DNA from: Penicillus capitatus | Lineage: Eukaryota; Chlorophyta | Direction of reading: 5' to 3' | Length of the DNA stretch: 64,000 nucleotides | NCBI GenBank assembly: GCA_965649825.1 | Contig: OZ287707.1 | Span: 1-64,000, forward strand | Part shown: positions 1 to 10,867 of the stretch, one piece after another | Layout: each line of letters starts with the position of its first letter | How positions within the stretch are numbered: position 1 is the stretch's first letter | Position numbers and translations under genes: made by a program | The notes under the pieces: model-generated | What the model was told of the DNA's origin: nothing | Seen by the model: the letters and a program-made list of their open reading frames with translations, nothing else | The model's database searches: none

Positions 1-3000
1 ACGATTTCAACTCCGTACGACACCGCCCAAAGCCAAACGAGCTTGCACCGATCGGCATCCGCGGTGTGTCCCGAGGCGTCCCGCACCCGTCTGCGTCGAA
101 GACTGCCGACGGTCGGCCCTCCGTGGGCCGTAGTGTGCCGAAATGTCGAATCCGGAAAGGTCGCGCCACAGCCCGAGGACGCCGCCGTCGGGCTCCAACC
201 AAGGGTCCGTCCGCATCCACTCGACCCCGCCGACACATTGCCGCCCTCGCTGGACCGTGTCGCCGGCGTCATCGTGCACTTCCAGATCGTACTGACAGGC
301 CAGGTTACACCTGATGCGACGTAACGGCCTCGATTTCAACCAAGTACGACACCGCCCAAAGCCAAACGAGCTTGCACCGATCGGCATCCGCGGTGTGTCC
401 CGAGGCGTCCCGCACCCGTCTGCGTCGAAGACTGCCGACGGTCGGCCCTCCGTGGGCCGTAGTGTGCCGAAATGTCGAATCCGGAAAGGTCGCGCCACAG
501 CCCGAGGACGCCGCCGTCGGGCTCCAACCAAGGGTCCGTCCGCATCCACTCGACCCCGCCGACACATTGCCGCCCTCGCTGGACCGTGTCGCCGGCGTCA
601 TCGTGCACTTCCAGATCGTACTGACAGGCCAGGTTACACCTGATGCGACGTAACGGCCTCGATTTCAACCAAGTACGACACCGCCCAGAGCCAAACGAGC
701 TTGCACCGATCGGCATCCGCGGTGTGTCCCGAGGCGTCCCGCACCCGTCTGCGTCGAAGACTGCCGACGGTCGGCCCTCCGTGGGCCGTAGTGTGCCGAA
801 ATGTCGAATCCGGAAAGGTCGCGCCACAGCCCGAGGACGCCGCCGTCGGGCTCCAACCAAGGGTCCGTCCGCATCCACTCGACCCCGCCGACACATTGCC
901 GCCCTCGCTGGACCGTGTCGCCGGCGTCATCGTGCACTTCCAGATCGTACTGACAGGCCAGGTTACACCTGATGCGACGTAACGGCCTCGATTTCAACCA
1001 AGTACGACACCGCCCAGAGCCAAACGAGCTTGCACCGATCGGCATCCGCGGTGTGTCCCGAGGCGTCCCGCACCCGTCTGCGTCGAAGACTGCCGACGGT
1101 GGGCCCTCCGTGGGCCGCAATCTGCCGAAATGTCGAATCCGGAAACGCCGCGCCACAGGTCGAGCACGCCGCCGTCGGGCTCCAACCAAGGGTCCGTCGG
1201 CATCCACTCGACCCCGCCGACACATCCCCACCCTCGCTCGACCGTGTCGCCGGCGTCATCGTGCACTTCCAGATCGTACTGACAGGCCAGGTTACACCTG
1301 ATGCGACGTAACGGCCACGATTTCAACTCCGTACGACACCGCCCAAAGCCAAACGAGCTTGCACCGATCGGCATCCGCGGTGTGTCCCGAGGCGTCCCGC
1401 ACCCGTCTGCGTCGAAGACTGCCGACGGTCGGCCCTCCGTGGGCCGTAGTGTGCCGAAATGTCGAATCCGGAAAGGTCGCGCCACAGCCCGAGGACGCCG
1501 CCGTCGGGCTCCAACCAAGGGTCCGTCCGCATCCACTCGACCCCGCCGACACATTGCCGCCCTCGCTGGACCGTGTCGCCGGCGTCATCGTGCACTTCCA
1601 GATCGTACTGACAGGCCAGGTTACACCTGATGCGACGTAACGGCCTCGATTTCAACCAAGTACGACACCGCCCAGAGCCAAACGAGCTTGCACCGATCGG
1701 CATCCGCGGTGTGTCCCGAGGCGTCCCGCACCCGTCTGCGTCGAAGACTGCCGACGGTCGGCCCTCCGTGGGCCGTAGTGTGCCGAAATGTCGAATCCGG
1801 AAAGGTCGCGCCACAGCCCGAGGACGCCGCCGTCGGGCTCCAACCAAGGGTCCGTCCGCATCCACTCGACCCCGCCGACAAATTCCCACCCTCGCTTGAC
1901 CGTGTCGCCGGCGTCATCGTGCACTTCCAGATCGTACTGACAGGCCAGGTTACACCTGATGCGACGTAACGGCCTCGATTTCAACCAAGTACGACACCGC
2001 CCAGAGCCAAACGAGCTTGCACCGATCGGCATCCGCGGTGTGTCCCGAGACGTCCCGCACCCGTCTGCGTCGAAGACTGCCGACGGTGGGCCCTCCGTGG
2101 GCCGCAATCTGCCGAAATGTCGAATCCGGAAAGGCCGCGCCACAGCCCGAGGACGCCGCCGTCGGGCTCCAACCAAGGGTCCGTCGGCATCCACTCGACC
2201 CCGCCGACACATTGCCGCCCTCGCTGGACCGTGTCGCCGGCGTCATCGTGCACTTCCAGATCGTACTGACAGGCCAGGTTACACCTGATGCGACGTAACG
2301 GCCTCGATTTCAACCAAGTACGACACCGCCCAAAGCCAAACGAGCTTGCACCGATCGGCATCCGCGGTGTGTCCCGAGGCGTCCCGCACCCGTCTGCGTC
2401 GAAGACTGCCGACGGTGGGCCCTCCGTGGGCCGCAATCTGCCGAAATGTCGAATCCGGAAAGGTCGCGCCACAGCCCGAGGACGCCGCCGTCGGGCTCCA
2501 ACCAAGGGTCCGTCCGCATCCACTCGACCCCGCCGACAAATTCCCACCCTCGCTTGACCGTGTCGCCGGCGTCATCGTGCACTTCCAGATCGTACTGACA
2601 GGCCAGGTTACACCTGATGCGACGTAACGGCCTCGATTTCAACCAAGTACGACACCGCCCAGAGCCAAACGAGCTTGCACCGATCGGCATCCGCGGTGTG
2701 TCCCGAGACGTCCCGCACCCGTCTGCGTCGAAGACTGCCGACGGTGGGCCCTCCGTGGGCCGTGGTTTGCCCAAATGTCGAATCCGGAAAGGCCGCGCCA
2801 CAGCCCGAGGACGCCGCCGTCGGGCTCCAACCAAGGGTCCGTCGGCATCCACTCGACCCCGCCGACACATTGCCGCCCTCGCTGGACCGTGTCGCCGGCG
2901 TCATCGTGCACTTCCAGATCGTACTGACAGGCCAGGTTACACCTGATGCGACGTAACGGCCTCGATTTCAACCAAGTACGACACCGCCCAGAGCCAAACG

Positions 3001-3773
3001 AGCTTGCACCGATCGGCATCCGCGGTGTGTCCCGAGGCGTCCCGCACCCGTCTGCGTCGAAGACTGCCGACGGTGGGCCCTCCGTGGGCCGCAATCTGCC
3101 GAAATGTCGAATCCGGAAAGGTCGCGCCACAGCCCGAGGACGCCGCCGTCGGGCTCCAACCAAGGGTCCGTCCGCATCCACTCGACCCCGCCGACACATT
3201 GCCGCCCTCGCTGGACCGTGTCGCCGGCGTCATCGTGCACTTCCAGATCGTACTGACAGGCCAGGTTACACCTGATGCGACGTAACGGCCTCGATTTCAA
3301 CCAAGTACGACACCGCCCAGAGCCAAACGAGCTTGCACCGATCGGCATCCGCGGTGTGTCCCGAGGCGTCCCGCACCCGTCTGCGTCGAAGACTGCCGAC
3401 GGTGGGCCCTCCGTGGGCCGCAATCTGCCGAAATGTCGAATCCGGAAACGCCGCGCCACAGGTCGAGCACGCCGCCGTCGGGCTCCAACCAAGGGTCCGT
3501 CGGCATCCACTCGACCCCGCCGACACATCCCCACCCTCGCTCGACCGTGTCGCCGGCGTCATCGTGCACTTCCAGATCGTACTGACAGGCCAGGTTACAC
3601 CTGATGCGACGTAACGGCCACGATTTCAACTCCGTACGACACCGCCCAAAGCCAAACGAGCTTGCACCGATTGGCATCCGCGGTGTGTCCCGAGGCGTCC
3701 CGCACCCGTCTGCGTCGAAGATTGCCGACGGTGGGCCCTCCGTCGGCCGTGGTCTGCCGAAATGTCGAATCCC
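1..3773. repeat. 329-bp tandem satellite array, about 11.5 copies
   Basis: The same sequence returns every 329 bp (landmarks at 43, 372, 701, 1030 and so on to 3662) with only a few substitutions per copy. The array runs off the left edge and stops inside a unit near 3773. Units fall into recognisable variants. For example, units starting near 972 and 3275 share a 'GTCGAGCACG' block and a following CCACGATTTCAACTCC start, while others carry GACAAATTCCCACC. The unit length is not a multiple of three, so the many open frames inside cannot chain into a protein. I read them as accidental frames in GC-rich DNA. Subtelomeric or heterochromatic satellite is inferred. Confidence 0.97.
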
Positions 3774-5766
3774 GGTGTAACCTGTTACACCGAACACGCC
3801 CCGCCGACGACTCTCGGGAAACGCCACGGACGGTCGCCGGCGACCGACGCGGCCGTTTGCACGCCCTCTCGGCGACCATCGCGGGCCTCTGTGGACGTCC
3901 GCGGCGTTCCTCCCGCTCGGATGCACCCGGAACCGGGTCACGGAGATGTGACGTGTTCGGTGTAACAGGTTACACTGCTCGCGCGGCTCGCGCGGTTACA
4001 CCTCGGTGTAACCTGTTACACCGAACACGCCCCGCCGACGACTCTCGGGAAACGCCACGGACGGTCGCCGGCGACCGACGCGGCCGTTTGCACGCCCTCT
4101 CGGCGACCATCGCGGGCCTCTGTGGACGTCCGCGGCGTTCCTCCCGCTCGGATGAAGCCGGAACCGGGCCACGGTGATGTGACGTGTTCGGTGTAACAGG
4201 TTACACTGCTCGCGCGGCTCGCGCGGTTACACCTCGGTGTAACCTGTTACACCGAACACGCCCCGCCGACGACTCTCGGGAAACGCCACGGACGGTCGCC
4301 GGCGACCGACGCGGCCGTTTGCACGCCCTTTCGGCGACCATCGCGGGCCTCTGTGGACGTCCGCGGCGTTCTTCCCGCTCGGATGAAGCCGGAACCGGGC
4401 CACGGTGATGTGACGTGTTCGGTGTAACAGGTTACACTGCTCGCGCGGCTCGCGCGGTTACACCTCGGTGTAACCTGTTACACCGAACACGCCCCGCCGA
4501 CGACTCTCGGGAAACGCCACGGACGGTCGCCGGCGACCGACGCGGCCGTTTGCACGCCCTCTCGGCGACCATCGCGGGCCTCTGTGGACCTCCGCGGCGT
4601 TCCTCCCGCTCGGATGAAGCCGGAACCGGGCCACGGTGATGTGACGTGTTCGGTGTAACAGGTTACACTGCTCGCGCGGCTCGCGCGGTTACACCTCGGT
4701 GTAACCTGTTACACCGAACACGCCCCGCCGACGACTCTCGGGAAACGCCACGGACGGTCGCCGGCGACCGACGCGGCCGTTTGCACGCCCTCTCGGCGAC
4801 CATCGCGGGCCTCTGTGGACGTCCGCGGCGTTCCTCCCGCTCGGATGCACCCGGAACCGGGTCACGGAGATGTGACGTGTTCGGTGTAACAGGTTACACT
4901 GCTCGCGCGGCTCGCGCGGTTACACCTCGGTGTAACCTGTTACACCGAACACGCCCCGCCGACGACTCTCGGGAAACGCCACGGACGGTCGCCGGCGACC
5001 GACGCGGCCGTTTGCACGCCCTCTCGGCGACCATCGCGGGCCTCTGTGGACGTCCGCGGCGTTCCTCCCGCTCGGATGAAGCCGGAACCGGGCCACGGTG
5101 ATGTGACGTGTTCGGTGTAACAGGTTACACTGCTCGCGCGGCTCGCGCGGTTACACCTCGGTGTAACCTGTTACACCGAACACGCCCCGCCGACGACTCT
5201 CGGGAAACGCCACGGACGGTCGCCGGCGACCGACGCGGCCGTTTGCACGCCCTCTCGGCGACCATCGCGGGCCTCTGTGGACGTCCGCGGCGTTCTTCCC
5301 GCTCGGATGAAGCCGGAACCGGGCCACGGTGATGTGACGTGTTCGGTGTAACAGGTTACACTGCTCGCGCGGCTCGCGCGGTTACACCTCGGTGTAACCT
5401 GTTACACCGAACACGCCCCGCCGACGACTCTCGGGAAACGCCACGGACGGTCGCCGGCGACCGACGCGGCCGTTTGCACGCCCTCTCGGCGACCATCGCG
5501 GGCCTCTGTGGACCTCCGCGGCGTTCCTCCCGCTCGGATGAAGCCGGAACCGGGCCACGGTGATGTGACGTGTTCGGTGTAACAGGTTACACTGCTCGCG
5601 CGGCTCGCGCGGTTACACCTCGGTGTAACCTGTTACACCGAACACGCCCCGCCGACGACTTCGGCCGACGACTCTCGGGGAACGCCACGGACGGTCGCCG
5701 GCGACCGACGCGGCCGTTTGCACGCCCTCTCGGCGACCATCGCGGGCCTCTGTGGACGTCCGCGTC
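3774..5766. repeat. 231-bp tandem satellite array with 924-bp higher-order repeat
   Basis: About 8.6 copies of a 231-bp unit follow the first array directly. Diagnostic differences order the units A B C D A B C D: A has GATGCACCCGG (units 1 and 5), B has GACGTCCGCGGCGTTCCTCC with GATGAAGCC (2 and 6), C has CGTTCTTCCC (3 and 7), D has GACCTCCGCGG (4 and 8). This is a four-monomer, 924-bp higher-order repeat. The ninth copy diverges after about 5659, with a small local duplication, and ends near 5766. The recurring 74-codon frames are by-products of a unit length divisible by three. Confidence 0.95.
3953..4028. repeat. Inverted repeat (hairpin) present in every 231-bp monomer
   Basis: The left arm at 3953-3975 (GTGTTCGGTGTAACAGGTTA then CAC) is perfectly complementary to the right arm at 4006-4028. 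The 30-bp spacer contains a duplicated CTCGCGCGG. The arm core GTGTAAC-AG-GTTACAC is itself a palindrome. The structure repeats at 231-bp spacing through the array. Confidence 0.93.
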
Positions 5767-5785
5767 TTGCGCGGGGCATCCCGTT

Positions 5786-6976
5786 TTACATTATCTTGAT
5801 GATGCGATTGTGGGGGCCGGACTCTAAGGGAACTGGATGTACGAACGTCAGGCTTTGCTGACAACGTCGAAGAGCTATGGCCTGCAGGTGCAGTCGAAGA
5901 ATAGGACCCGTTGTGTTCTTGTTGCGGTGGAAGACCATCAGTTGTGTTTTATTTGGGTTTATCTTCATGACATTCTCCGTAGCCAATTGTGTTATCTGAT
6001 TGAGGGCTTGCTGCATGTTGTCACTGGCTACGTCCGCATACATGTCATCGAGGAAGCAATAAAGGAGGAGATCATCGGCATAAAGAAGTGGACGAATCAC
6101 TACTGGCAACGAGGATGTAAGGTCAGAGGCATAGATGGCATAGAGGATCGGACTCAAAGGACTTCCTTGAGCTAGTCCTCGCGAAGGTTGTATCAGGTGG
6201 CCCTGCCCTTGGACAGATGTGCAAGTCATACGTTGAATGAGGAATGACCCCAGCAGTCGAAGAAGTGCATCGGGAAACACACCAAATGACTTCAATTTCT
6301 TCCCGAACGGGAAGGGGCAAATGCGGTCATACGCCCCTGCAAACTCTAGACTAATCGCTAGCAGGCGGCTGCGATTAATGTATGCATGGAAGATATCATC
6401 AGTAATCTGCCACAACGGTTGACTGGTGGTCCGGCCTGCGCGGAATCCGTATTGTTCCGGAGGTAGGACATGGCACGATTCGGCGAGGCGGGAAAGGCGT
6501 TTGGAAAGAATTGTTTCGAGGACCTTGGAGAAACAATTGAGTAGTGCAATTGGCCTGAAATCGCTGGCCTGATCTCCATTCATTCGGGGCTTCAAAACGT
6601 TTCAGATTTGAGCCTGCTTCCATGCTCGAGGATAGTGTCCACAGAGAATGGTGCCAGAATACAAGGCTTGCAGATAAGGCGATGATATATCTGCACATCG
6701 TGCGAGGACAAGATACGGGATGTTGTCAGGCCCTGGTGCAGTTTTCTTTTTCCGATGTCCGATTTGCTCGTAGACTTCAGCGTGGGATATTGATTGGCCC
6801 TCAAGCAACTGAGGCAGATCGTTTTTCCATTGGGTGTATTCGTCTTGAACCAGATCCGTAGAATGGGTGTACATTACCCTCATACCTGGCACGCACTTTC
6901 GATGGGGTGGCCCGTTACTCTCATGTGAAGAATGAGAATTATTTCTACTCCAATTGCTTGGAAGGACATGACACAA
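5786..6976 (-). pseudogene. LINE-type (non-LTR) reverse transcriptase remnant
   Basis: Read on the minus strand, the frame carries the non-LTR reverse transcriptase signatures in order: KKKTAPGPDNIP (motif 0/1), FRPIALLNCFSKV, GFRAGRTTSQ, GLAQGSPLSPILY and the catalytic YADDLLLY. One in-frame TGA at about 6602-6604 splits an otherwise continuous frame, between AWKQAQI and NVLKPRMN. No endonuclease domain is visible upstream, and the 3' end stops about 20 bp from the satellite array. It is therefore a 5'-truncated copy with at least one nonsense mutation. The conserved YADD and FR.I..L motifs make the family call firm. The clade is not determined. Confidence 0.9.
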
Positions 6977-8631
6977 AGAACAACTGTCCAGTATACTTAA
7001 CGAAGCATAACTTTAAAGAGGCTCAAATCTGGAGCCATTGATCGACTACATGTTCTAAAAGCAAAGTTCAACGGTGAGCTAACTGTGAGAAAATACTCCA
7101 AGGTTTGCTCCTATGTTAAAACAAGCCAGTCCATGCGATTTCATTCTCTCTGTAGGCCATTCTGATGGATCGCATTAACTAACTAGTTAGACGAGAGAAG
7201 ATCCTTGGACGAGATACAATTCTTGTCCAAGCAAGTCACTCAGCGAGGACGCATTATTTTCCGTTCCGCATCGGTGCTTTCCTTACGTTAAGATGCTGAA
7301 GCATCACGGTTTCCATGTGACATGCATTTGAGCGTTCGCAGAGGTACGGGTGCACAGTTTCGCCGCCCAAGTCATAAAGATACTCGAAACCTCGCCAATC
7401 CTCTTTCCTATGGAAAGGGCTATTCTATCATAGAATTCATGATCTGTACAGATGTACCGAGGTCTGGATGTTTTTCGTACGAATTGCCTGGATCGTGACG
7501 ATCAGAGAATGGATTTTCCTGTTCCTGTTTGATGACAAAGTAAGAACGACGCTCTCTCAGTTAGAGCTAAAGATTGATGGCACACATCATTAATGTCAAC
7601 AACCCCACAGAGTCAAAGCACTCGTTCCGGAGCATTGTTTTGACGTCTGAGTCGAAAAGAGCTTTCTTCATGCGCGGCTGCAGAGGGAGCGCTGTTGGGA
7701 TCGATTTAATGACAGGTTCAAAGTCGAGTCGGTTCTTCTCGCAACGAACGAACGGAAACGCAAGCGGATTTACTCAGATACGAACGGGAGTTGATTACAG
7801 GCGAATGTTAGCCTTTAAATACCCCAATGGTTAAGGATTTCCTAACCTCCTGACCTAACAGCTGCGAACTCTAGCGCAAATTCAATAACCACAGCCGACT
7901 GTTATTAGGAAGTTAGCCAAGGGAGCCGACATCCGTCGCGACTGATGGTTCGCGCGCCAAGATGGTTATGAAACGACTCGACCGCTTCCGGTGGTTATGG
8001 GCGTATGAAAGTTGACTACATATCCATGAAGCGCACGTCCGAGAGAGTCCATTGCCTGGATGGACTTAAAGGGACTTGCCAACAAGAATCGACAGCGGCA
8101 TTTTTGAGCGTTCGAGTTACCACTCATGTCACAGAGCTGCAAATGAAAAGGCAAGCCGAAGGATATCACATGTTGCTCTGCCATCGATGCTAACAGTTTA
8201 CAAGGCACATACTGTGCAGGCCAGAACAGATCCAGATGCGTTCGAGCTGCCTCGCACGCGCGCCTGCATGCGTGGCTGACTTCAAAACAGATCATTGTTC
8301 ATGTAGACGTATGCGCTAGAGGTCTTGTCTGTATCCTAGCGTTCTGACGGCGCCGAGCACCGAGTCTTCCTGTCATTTCTCTGTCTCTACGGACAAGCCA
8401 CGACGCTATCACTATGACAACAAAAACTGGCGACCTTAGACTTGTCCAGCATTCATATTCATATTGCACACTGCACACAAACCGTGGATTCTTGTGCTCA
8501 AAATCATCTAGTCCTTTTGAAGTCGTGATATGATAGACAGAACCCAAAGTCCGATCTGGTGCGCACAGCCAGGTGCTAAGTCTCTATCTCTCATTAGACA
8601 CGTCTTGACCCTTCGATTTTCTGCATTCAAC
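6977..8631. other. No confident gene; possible 3' exons of the TPR-like gene
   Basis: I see no recognisable domain here. Minus-strand frames at 7966-8295 and 8299-8547 have a plausible coding look (for example GLDDFEHKNPRFVCSVQYEY near 8490). They could be further exons of the minus-strand gene that starts near 10374, but I could not connect them with good splice sites. The interval 6977-7960 looks non-coding. Confidence 0.4.
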
Positions 8632-10374
8632 TCAGAGACCATCCGTCGCTTTGATCATCATATCTTTCAAAAGAGCTGAGTGTTCAAAGCCGTGCGTGAG
8701 ATGCAAGCAGACAACGACAGCACTTGCACACTTTCCTGTCTGAATGAGGCAGTGGACGAGATTGTGGCCGAAGGCAGGGGCGTTGTTGCCCGACTGTCTA
8801 CCATACATACCATTGCCACCTTCCACCGTCACTCTATGGTTGCGACATACCTCAAAGCTGTCGAGTAATGGATCAGCTGCTTCGCTATAAGATCGCTGTT
8901 TCTCTGCTATCCTTCCCACAGCTCAAAGGCTGGCACAAATGAACGGTTCGATGAAGAGCTCTTTTGCAAAGGCCTCGAGCTTGTTCGAGCTTTCCTGTCC
9001 ACAGTATCGACTTGTTATTACGTATCATCGCATTCCTCCAAATGACACCTTCTTTCACTCCATGCAGGGCGAGGAGGGCCGATGCTCTCTCGAAATCGCC
9101 GCGATAGGCGTAGTTAAATCGCAATCTCTATGTGTACTCTCGTGTGATACTTGCCAAGCATGTCGATCTTCACCTGCAGCTTTCTTAGTTCGTGTTTGGC
9201 TCTGTGTGCATCTCCCAACCGCTGATAGCCTATGGCAAGAGCCAGAAAACCGGAGCCTTAGGTACATGTTTATCCTTCGACAGACTGGATAGCGTTGATA
9301 TGGCGTTCTGCACTTCAGAAGGCCTCAGCATACGTATATAGCTATTGAAAACAGCATAACGAATGTTGGAGTCTTTTGTGTAGACGACCTGATCCGCAAA
9401 GCTAGCGAGAGACGAGGTTATGGCAATATACTTGATCAAGAAGTGCACGAGCCGCTTTCTGTCTTCTCTCTTCATCTCGATCATCATCGCAGCCCTTCCA
9501 GAGACGCCACAGACAGTCCATATCCAACACCATTTCAAAAATGACAGACTCGCGCAACTTCTCATCTTTCTCTGCCGGTGCAAAAAGACGAAGTTCGGAC
9601 AACTTATTGCCATTGTACCCTCACAGAGACCAGATCAAAAGGCCCATTCAGGTGAACCACGCAGCATGGTATCTGCATACGACTTCATTTCGCCAGAACG
9701 GCCAGAGAAGCGAAGAACACGAATCAGCAGTTCGATGGCATCTATATACTGAGGGAATCTCTTCAGTACTTCCTTCAAAGCATTGATTGCATCTTACAAC
9801 CCAAAAGAATGTATCGCGGCGGAATTAAGGATGCAAAACGATCTTTGTTACTTACAAGCCGACGTCTTCGAAGAACGTGTCAATTGTTTTTTTGATTTTT
9901 GTAATGCTGTCGTCGATTTTTGTCGTATTTTCTCTGACGACGTTCTCCATTTCTTTGACACCGTTCCAGATCTCTTTTATGGCCTCTAAAATTGGGCGGT
10001 GGATTTCTAAGGAGTTGTCGCCGTTGTCTTTTCTTGTCTGAAATTCTTCTTCGATCTGCTCCAGTCTTAAGTCTAAGCTTTGTATTTTGGGTGCAGTGGC
10101 CTCTACGTAGCATTGTGTCAGACTTTGCGCTGCTTCGGACGACTGGCCAACAACTATAAAAACCATGAATAAAAGACAACAGGAATCGACACTTACAAGG
10201 TTGCTTAAGGAATTCTTCTTCACGTCCGATAAAGCGTGTTATTTGCGCAAGGCGCAACTGCTTTTCGTTCATCATTCGATGAAAGAAATTGTGCGTAGCC
10301 CTGTTTGAATAAAACTCGCACTCCAAAATGTACGATTGCGCTGGCGTGATTCTGTCTTGCGCCCGATTCGTCAT
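8632..10374 (-). CDS. TPR-like repeat protein with N-terminal coiled coil, multi-exon
   Basis: A start ATG lies at 10374 (MTNRAQDRITPAQSYILECE). A GTAAGT..TATAG intron near 10150-10197 joins it to a helical segment (QSLDLRLEQIEEEFQTRKD), followed by another GTAAGT donor near 9850. Further minus-strand exons hold helix-pair repeats resembling tetratricopeptides: ALKEVLKRFPQYIDAIELL near 9770, NYAYRGDFERASALLALHG near 9090 and AEKQRSYSEAADPLLDSFE near 8890. The TPR call rests on the spacing and on A/L/Y/G positions, not on a search. Exon boundaries after the second are uncertain, and the 3' end may lie further left. Function unknown; a scaffolding role is the usual one for such repeats. It lies downstream of the VWA gene on the same strand. 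Confidence 0.5.
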
Positions 10375-10428
10375 TTAATTCGCCACACTGATGAGCTCGG
10401 CGCAAAACAGCTGTATAAATACCTGCCG

Positions 10429-10533
10429 GATAGCGTATCGGATGCGACCGATAGCGTATCGGATGCGACCGATAGCGTATCGGATGCGACCGATAGCGTA
10501 TCGGATGCGACCGATAGCGTATCGGATGCGACC
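10429..10533. repeat. 21-bp minisatellite, five copies
   Basis: Five exact tandem copies of GATAGCGTATCGGATGCGAC plus a final C. It lies in the gap between the 3' end of the VWA gene and the start of the TPR-like gene. The open frames that cross it are products of the repeat. Confidence 0.95.
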
Positions 10534-10867
10534 TGGACAACGTTCGTCGATCGTAGTCGATCGTCAGTGCATCATCGCCTCTTGTCGGAGTAATCGCGAT
10601 CGAATTAGCAATCCCTGTCGGGAAATGGGTTCGATGGTGAACGAATTGATGTGACAACTACTGTGAAAAGAACCATGAAGGTGTTTGTTTGTGCATTGTT
10701 CCTCCTAAAACTCTCCTTATCGAGGATGTTTTCTCGAGATTTCTGACAATCCCCTAAGTCTATTACCAACCTAAGCTTTCTTTGCTTGGACTTCGGAATG
10801 ACTGTAAAAATAAGGCGCCATCTCGATGGAACGTTGATGGGACGTCGCTGTAATAACGGCATCTTTC

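Noticed and set aside
1-3640. Overlapping long open frames on both strands in the 329-bp array as a tandem gene family
   Set aside because: They occur in four or more frames of the same DNA, the unit is not a multiple of three, and no domain is seen. They are by-products of GC-rich repeats lacking stops.
1-5766. CRISPR array or integron-like array
   Set aside because: Repeats are 329 and 231 bp with no unique spacers, and the genome is eukaryotic.
3662-5827. Repeated 74-residue frames in the 231-bp array as a repeat protein
   Set aside because: Each frame ends in a stop within its own monomer and the stem of the inverted repeat lies inside it. Non-coding satellite is simpler.
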